Shown: positions 1 through 4,788 of the stretch, piece by piece
Position numbering within the stretch: the first letter of the stretch is position 1
Layout of the letters: the number at the start of each line of letters is the position of its first letter
Assembly: GCA_002937525.1 (NCBI GenBank)
Contig: PTKA01000152.1
Location: 1 to 5,096, forward strand
Direction of reading: 5' to 3'
From: Alphaproteobacteria bacterium MarineAlpha10_Bin3
Lineage (GTDB): Bacteria; Pseudomonadota; Alphaproteobacteria; UBA8366; GCA-2717185
Length of the DNA stretch: 5,096 nucleotides
Position numbers and translations under genes: made by a program
Notes under the pieces: generated by a model
Told to the model about the DNA's origin: nothing
What the model saw: only the letters and a program-made list of their open reading frames with translations
Databases searched by the model: none

Positions 1-1
1 T

Positions 2-571
2 TATCTGCCGATCCTGATTTTTCTCGGGATCGCCGCGGTCATTTCCGTTGGCGCGATCGCCGCCTCCTATATCGCGGCGCATTTCGCCAGCCACCGGGAT
101 GCCGAGTTGCGTGACCTGGACAATCAGGTCGATCCGTATCTGCCGGTCCTGGCCGCCGTCCGGTTATTGGCCCGGATTCAGGAGAAAGCAACGAAGGTGA
201 GATCCTATCCCAAACTTGGGATGTTGGCCTTGAAATTGCTCGAACCGACAGTGAGGCGCTTTTTCAATCGCGGGACCCGCGAAAAGGTTTCCGGCGCGAT
301 GCGCGCAGCGGGCGCGACAGGCCGCCTCATGGAATTGCTCGCGGCTGCCGATGACCAACGGATTGTCGAGAATGACGCAAGGCGGTACCAGTTCGCCGTG
401 ATGGAATTTCGCGATCTGCAAAACCGTCTCTCGCGGCTTGCTATGGACAATACCAATAGGGCGGCAATATCGCGCGAATTGGGTGCGCAGGTGGCATCCG
501 TGTTGTCGGGCATGTTATCGACCGTGGCGCTGCTCGGGATTGTCCTGGTCGCGTTTTTGACATCGGCGTGA
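2..571 (+). CDS. Unrecognised membrane protein, 5'-partial (C-terminal 189 residues)
   Basis: I do not recognise this protein. The frame is open from the window edge: codons from base 2 read YLPILIFLGIAAVISVG and onward, so the gene starts outside the window and the TTG at 107 is not a real start. A hydrophobic segment covers roughly visible residues 1-28. It is followed by a long, charged, mostly helical-looking middle (about residues 29-160) rich in Arg, Ala, Leu and Glu, then a second hydrophobic segment at the C-terminus (about 166-187, VASVLSGMLSTVALLGIVLV). The stop is TGA at 569-571. The shape suggests an inner-membrane protein with a soluble domain of about 130 residues between two membrane anchors. 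No enzymatic motif is visible. The next gene starts one base after this stop, so the two probably share an mRNA and may act together. Coding is well supported; function is unknown. Confidence 0.75.
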   Translation, partial: YLPILIFLGIAAVISVGAIAASYIAAHFASHRDAELRDLDNQVDPYLPVLAAVRLLARIQEKATKVRSYPKLGMLALKLLEPTVRRFFNRGTREKVSGAMRAAGATGRLMELLAAADDQRIVENDARRYQFAVMEFRDLQNRLSRLAMDNTNRAAISRELGAQVASVLSGMLSTVALLGIVLVAFLTSA

Positions 572-572
572 C

Positions 573-1124
573 ATGGCGAAAAAACCAAACACCGAGAAAT
601 CGAAAAAACCCCGCAAGGCATCCAGCGGTCGGGCGGTTGCATGGGTCGTTGCGCCAATCCTGGGCGCGGTGGCGATGCTGACATTGGTGCTTTTGATGGT
701 CGGGATGCTGCCGACGCTGGTGGCCTATTTCATCATCGACCGCCACCCCGCCAAATTCACCACGCGGACCATCGGATATCTGAATTTCGCCGATTGTTTG
801 CCTTATACGCTCGATATCTGGCGCGGGGGCGGGGTGTGGGAATTCGGCACCGTTTTCGAGATTCTTGGCGATCCGACATCGCTACTGGTCATGTATGCCG
901 CAGCGGCGACGGGATGGATCGTTTTCTACGCCACGCCGCCCGTGGTCGCCGCCTATCTTGTGGTGACGTCGGGCATAAAGGTTAAGACTTTCGAGGCGCG
1001 GCAGCAGGAACTCATCGGCGACTGGGGCCGCAATGTGCGATCCAGCGCCATGGGCGAGGCATTAGAGGAAGATGACGACGCCCCAAAGCCGCCCCAGCCG
1101 ATGGAATCAGCCGATGAGTCGTGA
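573..1124 (+). CDS. Unrecognised membrane protein, 183 aa
   Basis: I do not recognise this protein. The ATG follows the upstream stop by one base (TGACATG) and has no strong Shine-Dalgarno sequence, so translation is probably coupled to the preceding gene. The N-terminus is Lys/Arg-rich (residues 1-20, MAKKPNTEKSKKPRK), which favours a cytoplasmic N-terminus. A hydrophobic stretch at about 21-55 is long enough for one long or two short membrane passes. A polar segment with several aromatics follows at about 57-100 (including LPYTLDIWRGGG), then a second hydrophobic region at about 103-132. The C-terminal tail is hydrophilic and markedly acidic/proline-rich (EEDDDAPKPPQP, 165-176). No catalytic motif is seen. 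The protein converges with rpoH, whose stop lies 33 bases away. It is most likely a small inner-membrane partner of the upstream membrane protein, which is inference from operon structure only. Confidence 0.75.
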   Translation: MAKKPNTEKSKKPRKASSGRAVAWVVAPILGAVAMLTLVLLMVGMLPTLVAYFIIDRHPAKFTTRTIGYLNFADCLPYTLDIWRGGGVWEFGTVFEILGDPTSLLVMYAAAATGWIVFYATPPVVAAYLVVTSGIKVKTFEARQQELIGDWGRNVRSSAMGEALEEDDDAPKPPQPMESADES

Positions 1125-1131
1125 AACGACT
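1117..1131. other. Short hairpin over a stop codon between convergent genes
   Basis: AGTCGT (1117-1122) and ACGACT (1126-1131) are perfect complements separated by GAA, giving a 6-bp stem with a 3-base loop that spans the TGA stop of the plus-strand gene. It sits just before the 3' end of the convergent rpoH gene. No run of T follows on either strand, so it is not a typical intrinsic terminator. It could still act as a bidirectional 3'-end structure. A separate 10-bp palindrome, CCGTCGACGG, lies at 1140-1149. Confidence 0.3.
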
Positions 1132-1157
1132 GGCCGCTCCCGTCGACGGCGCCGCGC

Positions 1158-2048
1158 TCAGACCCCGATGGCGAGACGCTGTTCCACGGCTGCGTTACGG
1201 ATCGCCTTTTGTAGTTTCTCGAAGGCCCGCACCTCGATCTGCCGGACGCGTTCGCGGCTGATATTGTAAACCTTGCTCAGTTCTTCCAGCGTCGACGGAT
1301 CCTCCTTGAGCCGCCTTTCGTTGAGAATATGCCGTTCGCGTTCGTTCAACCCTTCCATGGCCTGGTGCAACAGCACCCTGCGCTTGCCCAGTTCCTCGTT
1401 CTCGGCGACGATGGTTTCCTGGTTGTCCGAATCGTCTTTCAGCCAGTCCATCCATTCGCCATCGCCGTCGGCGCGCAGCGGCGCGTTAAGCGAGTGATCG
1501 CCGCCGGCCATGCGCCGGTTCATCGAGATGACGTCATGTTCGGGAACGCTGAGTTCGGTGGATATTTTGGTGACGATTTCGGGCGACAGCTCGCCGTCAT
1601 TGATGGCGTTCAACCGGCCTTTCAGTTTGCGCAGATTGAAAAAGAGCTTCTTTTGCGCCGCCGTCGTGCCGATCTTCACCAGCGACCAGGAATGCAGGAT
1701 GTATTCCTGGATCGACGCCCGGATCCACCACATCGCATAGGTGGCGAGACGGAATCCGCGCTCCGGATCGAACCGCTTGACCGCCTGCATGAGCCCGATA
1801 TTGCCTTCCGAAATCAGTTCGTTCAGCGGCAGACCGTAACCGCGGTAACCGGTCGCGATTTTCGCCACCAGGCGAAGATGGCTGGTGACCATTTTATGCG
1901 CGGCCTCGACGTCGTCATGCTCCAGATAGGACCTGGCCAGCATGTATTCTTCGTTCTTCGTCAGCATCGGGAACGCCCGAATGGAATCGAGGTATCGTTG
2001 CAGATTGCCTTCCGGGCTGATCGCCAGGGTCGGGAGAGTGGTCGCCAT
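1158..2048 (-). CDS. rpoH: RNA polymerase heat-shock sigma factor RpoH (sigma-32)
   Basis: A 296-residue group 3 sigma-70-family factor that directs RNA polymerase to heat-shock and protein-quality-control promoters. Region 1.2 is at about residues 14-45 (NLQRYLDSIRAFPMLT). Region 2 is at about 50-121, with the core-binding and -10 recognition/melting helices (EGNIGLMQAVKRFDPERGF, then YAMWWIRASIQEYI). The RpoH-specific 'RpoH box' follows at 132-140 (QKKLFFNLR). Region 3 is at about 150-215, and region 4.2 has the -35-binding helix-turn-helix at about 253-280 (ISRERVRQIEVRAFEKLQ). Length matches the family. I chose the ATG at 2048 because MATTLPTLAISPEGNLQRYL is a typical RpoH N-terminus and GGAG lies 10 bases upstream (plus-strand CTCC, 2059-2062). 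An in-frame TTG at 2087 would add 13 atypical residues. The gene lies downstream of rluD on the same strand, separated by 146 bases that probably hold its own promoter. Many alphaproteobacteria carry several rpoH paralogues, and which one this is cannot be told here. Confidence 0.96.
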   Translation of the reverse strand: MATTLPTLAISPEGNLQRYLDSIRAFPMLTKNEEYMLARSYLEHDDVEAAHKMVTSHLRLVAKIATGYRGYGLPLNELISEGNIGLMQAVKRFDPERGFRLATYAMWWIRASIQEYILHSWSLVKIGTTAAQKKLFFNLRKLKGRLNAINDGELSPEIVTKISTELSVPEHDVISMNRRMAGGDHSLNAPLRADGDGEWMDWLKDDSDNQETIVAENEELGKRRVLLHQAMEGLNERERHILNERRLKEDPSTLEELSKVYNISRERVRQIEVRAFEKLQKAIRNAAVEQRLAIGV

Positions 2049-2097
2049 GTCAACGATGCTCCAGTTTGCTAACCTAACCGCCGTCAATGCGCGGCCC

Positions 2098-2127
2098 CGC
2101 CGATCCGGCGACGGCTCCGCCAGAGCC
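2098..2127 (-). other. Two adjacent GC-rich hairpins in the rpoH leader
   Basis: Two perfect small stems lie 50-80 bases upstream of the rpoH start. One is GGCTC/GAGCC (plus-strand 2113-2117 and 2123-2127, 5-base loop). The other is CGCCG/CGGCG (2098-2102 and 2106-2110, 3-base loop). If transcription starts in the AT-rich block beyond 2131, both are in the rpoH mRNA leader. The first stem contains GCUCU (minus strand of 2122-2126), which could also pair with GGAGC at the rpoH ribosome-binding site (minus strand of 2058-2062). The stems are seen in the sequence; a regulatory role is inference. Confidence 0.4.
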
Positions 2128-2130
2128 AGC

Positions 2131-2164
2131 TTACGATAGGTTATTTAAGCATTCGTTATCGTAA
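2131..2164. repeat. Perfect 8-bp inverted repeat upstream of rpoH
   Basis: TTACGATA at 2131-2138 is matched exactly by its reverse complement TATCGTAA at 2157-2164, with 18 bases between and a centre-to-centre distance of 26 bp. It lies in the AT-rich block where the rpoH promoter is expected. The spacing would suit a dimeric or two-site DNA-binding protein. As RNA it would be a weak 8-bp stem with an 18-base loop. No regulator is recognised from the motif. Confidence 0.4.
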
Positions 2165-2171
2165 TACAAGG

Positions 2172-2180
2172 TTGTCCACA
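2172..2180 (+). promoter_or_regulatory. DnaA-box-like site upstream of rpoH
   Basis: TTGTCCACA matches the classical DnaA box TTATCCACA at 8 of 9 positions. It lies between the rluD stop and the 8-bp inverted repeat, about 125 bases from the rpoH start. In Escherichia coli, DnaA boxes in the rpoH promoter region are known to let DnaA repress rpoH transcription. A single 9-mer can occur by chance, so this is only suggestive. Confidence 0.3.
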
Positions 2181-2194
2181 AAAAATATGTATTA

Positions 2195-3169
2195 TTAATC
2201 TCCAGCCCCGGACGCCAGAATTTTTATCAAATCCTTGATGTCACAGGGTATTTCACTGGTGAGACGAATTTTTTCATCCCGAAGAGGATGGTCAAAGCCA
2301 ATCACATGCGCGTGAAGCGCCTGGCGATCGAAGCCGCGGACCATCGCCAATGCCGCCGGCGGCAAGGTTGCCCACCGGCCCGGATTGCGGCCGCCATACA
2401 GGGGATCGCCGATCACCGAATGGCCAATATGGGCGCAATGCACGCGAATCTGGTGCGTTCGGCCGGTTTCGAGCCGGCATTCCAGGATGCAGGCGCCGAG
2501 CCCCAGATTCCGCTGCACCGCGTAATGGGTGCGCGCCGGTTTGCCGCGTGGCACCACGGCCATTTTCTTGCGGTTGCGGGGATTGCGGCCGATGTTTGCG
2601 TCGATACGGCCGCGCGGCGGAACCGGGCGGCCCCAGACCACGGCGAGATAGGCGCGCTCGATACTGTGCGCGGCGAATTGCGCCGCCAGTCCGGCATGGG
2701 CGGCGTCGTTCTTGGCGACCACCAGCAGGCCGCTGGTGTCCTTGTCGATGCGGTGTACGATGCCGGGGCGGCGCACGCCGCCGATCCCGGACAGGCTCGG
2801 GCCGCAATGCGCCAGCAATGCGTTGACCAGGGTGCGGTCCGGGCTGCCGGGGGCGGGATGGACCACAAGGCCAGCCGGCTTGTCAACGACCAGAAGATCG
2901 TCATCCTCGTAGCGGATTTCGAGCGCGATGGCTTGGGCTTCCGGTTCCGCCGGCACGGCGTCCGGAACGTCTACGGTCAGGATTTCGCCGGGTTTGACCC
3001 TGTAGGACGGCTCCGTTATCGTCCGCCCGCCGGCGCATACGGCACCGCTTTCGATCAAGGCTTTCAGCCGGGTTCGAGAAAATGCCGTGAAGGCGCTGGC
3101 GAGACGCCGGTCGATCCGGTCGCCGGAATCGCTTTCGTCAACGCGATGGGTCAGAATTTGTTGGGCCAT
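2195..3169 (-). CDS. rluD: 23S rRNA pseudouridine synthase, RluD/RluA family
   Basis: A 324-residue enzyme that isomerises specific uridines in RNA. The RluD type modifies U1911, U1915 and U1917 in helix 69 of 23S rRNA, aiding ribosome assembly. An N-terminal S4-like RNA-binding domain covers about residues 17-75 (RIDRRLASAFTAFSRTRLKALI). The catalytic domain follows: DKPAG at 96-100, the signature HRIDKDTSGLLV at 139-150 with catalytic Asp142, ERAYLAVVWG at 171-180, and the conserved GRTHQIRVH at 236-244 followed by GDPLYGG at 254-260. Having S4 plus full RluA motifs points to RluD or RluC rather than RluA. Position before rpoH, as I recall it in other alphaproteobacteria, favours the RluD type, but target uridines cannot be read from sequence. 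The ATG at 3169 gives a complete S4 domain, though no clear Shine-Dalgarno sequence precedes it. It is transcribed away from the gene at 3216 across 46 bases. Confidence 0.93.
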   Translation of the reverse strand: MAQQILTHRVDESDSGDRIDRRLASAFTAFSRTRLKALIESGAVCAGGRTITEPSYRVKPGEILTVDVPDAVPAEPEAQAIALEIRYEDDDLLVVDKPAGLVVHPAPGSPDRTLVNALLAHCGPSLSGIGGVRRPGIVHRIDKDTSGLLVVAKNDAAHAGLAAQFAAHSIERAYLAVVWGRPVPPRGRIDANIGRNPRNRKKMAVVPRGKPARTHYAVQRNLGLGACILECRLETGRTHQIRVHCAHIGHSVIGDPLYGGRNPGRWATLPPAALAMVRGFDRQALHAHVIGFDHPLRDEKIRLTSEIPCDIKDLIKILASGAGD

Positions 3170-3215
3170 GGTCAGGAGCGAATCGTAAACTCGATATTGA
3201 AGCGGGAATCATAGC
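3170..3215. promoter_or_regulatory. 46-base divergent intergenic region, no clear promoter found
   Basis: This gap must supply transcription and translation signals for rluD on the minus strand and the 3216 gene on the plus strand unless promoters lie inside the opposite genes. It is too short for two ordinary non-overlapping promoters with leaders. I see candidate -10-like hexamers (TATGAT on the minus strand of 3208-3213; GATATT at 3193-3198 on the plus strand), but neither has a convincing -35 partner at 16-18 bp. A weak purine-rich stretch (GAAGCGGGA, 3199-3207) precedes the plus-strand ATG. Confidence 0.3.
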
Positions 3216-3518
3216 ATGCAGGCGCTCAAGGCCCTCGTCGTTTTCATGGGTATCCTGATTTTTATCGCCATGGGGTTTCTGGTCTATGGCTTGCTGAATC
3301 TGGGTGATGACGCGCCGGAAACGCTGTCCGCGGCCCGAATGCCGTTCGGTCTGGTCGAATCGCAAATGCCGGCCGGGGCCTCGGTCAGCGGAACGTCGGT
3401 GGCGGACGGCCGCTTGGTGGTTTCGCTGCGGCTGGCGAAAGGTGGGGCCGAAATCCGGATATTCGATCTGGCCAGTGGTGCGGCACTGGGCGTCATCCGG
3501 CTGAAAGCCGCGCCATGA
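3216..3518 (+). CDS. Small single-pass membrane protein, 100 aa
   Basis: One N-terminal transmembrane segment at about residues 5-28 (ALVVFMGILIFIAMGFLVYG) has few charges before it. It is followed by a soluble domain of about 70 residues that reads as beta-rich (GRLVVSLRL, AEIRIFDLASGAALGVIRL). It lacks a lipobox and signal-peptidase site, so it is probably an anchored protein with its C-terminal part in the periplasm. It resembles small alphaproteobacterial proteins of unknown function with this layout that I recall next to rluD/rpoH (possibly DUF6476). That assignment is unverified. The ATG has a weak purine-rich stretch upstream. Its TGA overlaps the ATG of ltaE by four bases (ATGA), so the two are almost certainly cotranscribed and translationally coupled, though nothing in the sequence links it functionally to threonine metabolism. 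Confidence 0.8.
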   Translation: MQALKALVVFMGILIFIAMGFLVYGLLNLGDDAPETLSAARMPFGLVESQMPAGASVSGTSVADGRLVVSLRLAKGGAEIRIFDLASGAALGVIRLKAAP

Positions 3519-4561
3519 AGGGATGGAATTTTTGCAGCGACAATGTCGCCGGTGCCGCGCCGGAAATACTCCAGGCGCTGACCAATGCCGGCGCCGCCGG
3601 GGCAATGATGCCCTATGGCGCCGACCCGTTGACGGCCAGGGTGGAAAAACGTCTGGCGGAAATATTCGAAACCGATCTGGCGGTCCATTTCGTCGCCACC
3701 GGCACGGCGGCGAATGCGCTGTCGCTGGCCGCGATGTGCCCACCTTACGGCGCGGTCTATTGCCACCGCGATAGTCATGTGAATGTCGATGAATGCGGTG
3801 CGCCGGAGTTCTTTACCGGCGGCGCCAAGCTGGTGGCGCTCGACGGGCCCGATGGCAAGCTGGACGCGGCCGGGCTCGCGGCGGCGCTGGACCAGGGCTG
3901 GGCCGGAATCGAACATCATGTCCAGCCGGCCGCCGTCAGCCTGACCCAGTCGAGCGAAGCGGGGACGGTTTACCGTCTGGACGAAATCGCCGCGATATCG
4001 GAACTTTGCCGATCGCACGGGCTGGGCTTGCATATCGACGGCGCGCGTTTCGCCAATGCGCTGGTAGCGCTTGGTTGCAGCCCGGCCGATGCGACGTGGC
4101 GCGCCGGGGTCGATGCGCTGTCGTTTGGCGCGACCAAGAACGGCGCGCTCGCGGCCGAAGCGGTGCTGTTTTTTCGCCCCGGCAAGCTGGACGAATTGCG
4201 CTTTCGCCGCAAGCGGGCCGGCCATCTGTTCTCCAAGATGCGGTTCCTTTCGGCGCAACTCGACGCCTATCTCGCGGACGATCTCTGGCTCGGCCATGCG
4301 CGCCACGCCAACGCCATGGCGGCCCGGCTGGCCGCAGGGCTGGGCGCGATCAAGACCGTCGATTTTTTGTACCGCGTCGAAGCGAACGAGCTGTTTGTCT
4401 CGCTGCCGGCGGCGATCCGCGACGGGCTGGCGGCGGACGAATTCGCCTTCTATCCCTGGATTGCCGGCGGTCCCGACTGCATCCGCCTGGTCACCGCCTT
4501 CGATACCCCGGCGGCGGCGGTCGATGCCTTTATCGCCAGCGCCCGCCGCCACGCGCCCTGA
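3515..4561 (+). CDS. ltaE: Low-specificity L-threonine aldolase (PLP-dependent)
   Basis: A 348-residue fold-type I PLP enzyme of the beta-eliminating lyase/threonine aldolase family. It cleaves L-threonine or L-allo-threonine to glycine and acetaldehyde, and often phenylserine-like substrates, in the cytoplasm. Visible landmarks: SDN near the N-terminus (8-10), PYGADPLT (33-40), the PLP-phosphate loop ATGTAAN (61-67), His88 in the DSHVNVDECGAP block as the likely residue stacking on the ring, LHIDGARFANA (172-182) with Asp175 contacting the pyridine nitrogen and Arg178, and SFGATKNGA (203-211) with Lys208 as the Schiff-base lysine. Length fits the family. The TKNGA-type lysine motif is closer to the longer Pseudomonas-type low-specificity enzymes than to E. 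coli LtaE. The ATG overlaps the upstream stop (ATGA) and has no strong ribosome-binding site of its own. All key residues are present, so it should be active. Threonine versus allo-threonine preference cannot be inferred. Confidence 0.93.
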   Translation: MKGWNFCSDNVAGAAPEILQALTNAGAAGAMMPYGADPLTARVEKRLAEIFETDLAVHFVATGTAANALSLAAMCPPYGAVYCHRDSHVNVDECGAPEFFTGGAKLVALDGPDGKLDAAGLAAALDQGWAGIEHHVQPAAVSLTQSSEAGTVYRLDEIAAISELCRSHGLGLHIDGARFANALVALGCSPADATWRAGVDALSFGATKNGALAAEAVLFFRPGKLDELRFRRKRAGHLFSKMRFLSAQLDAYLADDLWLGHARHANAMAARLAAGLGAIKTVDFLYRVEANELFVSLPAAIRDGLAADEFAFYPWIAGGPDCIRLVTAFDTPAAAVDAFIASARRHAP

Positions 4562-4585
4562 CCCCATTTGCGCCCGCGAATCCGG

Positions 4586-4613
4586 TTGCGCGGCGGCGCG
4601 CCGATTGCTAGAA
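4586..4613 (+). promoter_or_regulatory. Probable promoter of tRNA-Glu
   Basis: TTGCGC (4586-4591) as -35 is followed after 16 bases by CTAGAA (4608-4613) as -10. Transcription would start around 4620, only a few bases before the mature tRNA 5' end at 4623, so the leader would be very short. The TTG-rich -35 and strong positioning fit a vegetative sigma promoter, but the -10 match is moderate. Confidence 0.45.
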
Positions 4614-4622
4614 GAAGCCGCT

Positions 4623-4698
4623 GTCCCCATCGTCTAGTGGCCTAGGACGCTGGCCTCTCACGCCGGAAACGGGGGTTCGACTCCCCCTGGGGACGCCA
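4623..4698 (+). tRNA. tRNA-Glu (anticodon CTC)
   Basis: A complete 76-base cloverleaf including an encoded CCA. The acceptor stem GTCCCCA (4623-4629) pairs with TGGGGAC (4688-4694), the discriminator base is G4695, and CCA is at 4696-4698. The anticodon stem CTGGC (4650-4654) pairs with GCCGG (4662-4666), with one G-U pair, around the loop CTCTCAC, giving anticodon CTC (4657-4659), which reads GAG glutamate codons. The T stem GGGGG/CCCCC (4671-4675, 4683-4687) encloses TTCGACT. The sequence closely resembles bacterial tRNA-Glu throughout. All stems are intact. No clear rho-independent terminator follows; the next bases are AT-rich. The 3' half is a classical type of attachment site for integrating elements, and base composition changes right after it. 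Confidence 0.97.
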
Positions 4699-4788
4699 CT
4701 TTCCTATATTCAGCAACAATTTTAAGAAAATTACTCAATCAGTCCACCACTCAGTCCACCAATTTTGGTTGAATAGAGTTGGGACTGA
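4699..4788. other. AT-rich tRNA-downstream junction with small repeats, no gene
   Basis: Just after the tRNA the composition drops sharply: 10 of the 40 bases at 4701-4740 are G or C. This stretch contains AATTTT-AAG-AAAATT (4718-4732), a weak AT-only hairpin, and then the direct repeats described separately. No open frame with recognisable content is seen here. The plus-strand frame that carries the nuclease remnant downstream is closed by TAG at 4774-4776 and TGA at 4786-4788. Confidence 0.5.
4739..4761. repeat. 11-bp tandem direct repeat TCAGTCCACCA
   Basis: TCAGTCCACCA occurs at 4739-4749 and again at 4751-4761, separated by one base (period 12). The inner 8-mer CAGTCCAC appears a third time at 4853-4860, and the inverted 7-mer GGACTGA lies at 4782-4788. 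Short direct repeats beside a tRNA 3' end could be integrase arm-type binding sites or a small slippage duplication. No integrase gene is visible in the window. Confidence 0.6.

Larger units (their letters stand above)
2049..2194 (-). promoter_or_regulatory. rluD-rpoH intergenic region: probable rpoH promoter and leader
   Basis: The half next to rluD is strikingly AT-rich: 19 of 70 bases between 2131 and 2200 are G or C, in otherwise GC-rich DNA. The half next to rpoH is GC-rich and can fold. The AT-rich part is where an rpoH promoter should lie. I can find only weak matches, for example TTAAAT on the minus strand about 15 bases beyond TTGTAT, so I do not name specific -35 and -10 boxes. The region also holds an 8-bp inverted repeat and a DnaA-box-like site, listed separately. 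There is no clear intrinsic terminator for rluD, so readthrough into rpoH is possible. Confidence 0.4.

Noticed and set aside
1329..2072. 247-residue open frame on the plus strand across rpoH
   Set aside because: It is antisense to rpoH in a mirrored codon phase, with no recognisable motif, and its composition is explained by the sigma-factor codons on the other strand.
2049..2087. Upstream TTG start for rpoH at 2087
   Set aside because: The extra 13 residues do not look like an RpoH N-terminus, whereas the ATG at 2048 gives a typical one with GGAG 10 bases upstream.
2131..2200. Sigma-32-type (CTTG... / CCTAT...) autoregulatory promoter for rpoH
   Set aside because: CTTG (minus strand of 2167-2170) and CCTATC are both present, but the spacing between them is too long for an RpoH-dependent promoter.
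2288..3214. 308-residue open frame on the plus strand across rluD
   Set aside because: It is antisense to rluD, whose S4 domain and catalytic motifs are complete, and it has no recognisable domain.
3284..4630. 448-residue open frame on the minus strand across ltaE
   Set aside because: It is antisense to a gene with all threonine aldolase motifs. Its own protein is a low-complexity Arg/Gly/Ala mix typical of a shadow frame in GC-rich DNA.
4718..4732. AATTTT-AAG-AAAATT hairpin as the tRNA terminator
   Set aside because: The stem is entirely A-T, with no GC-rich part and no following T-run, so it does not meet the pattern of an intrinsic terminator.
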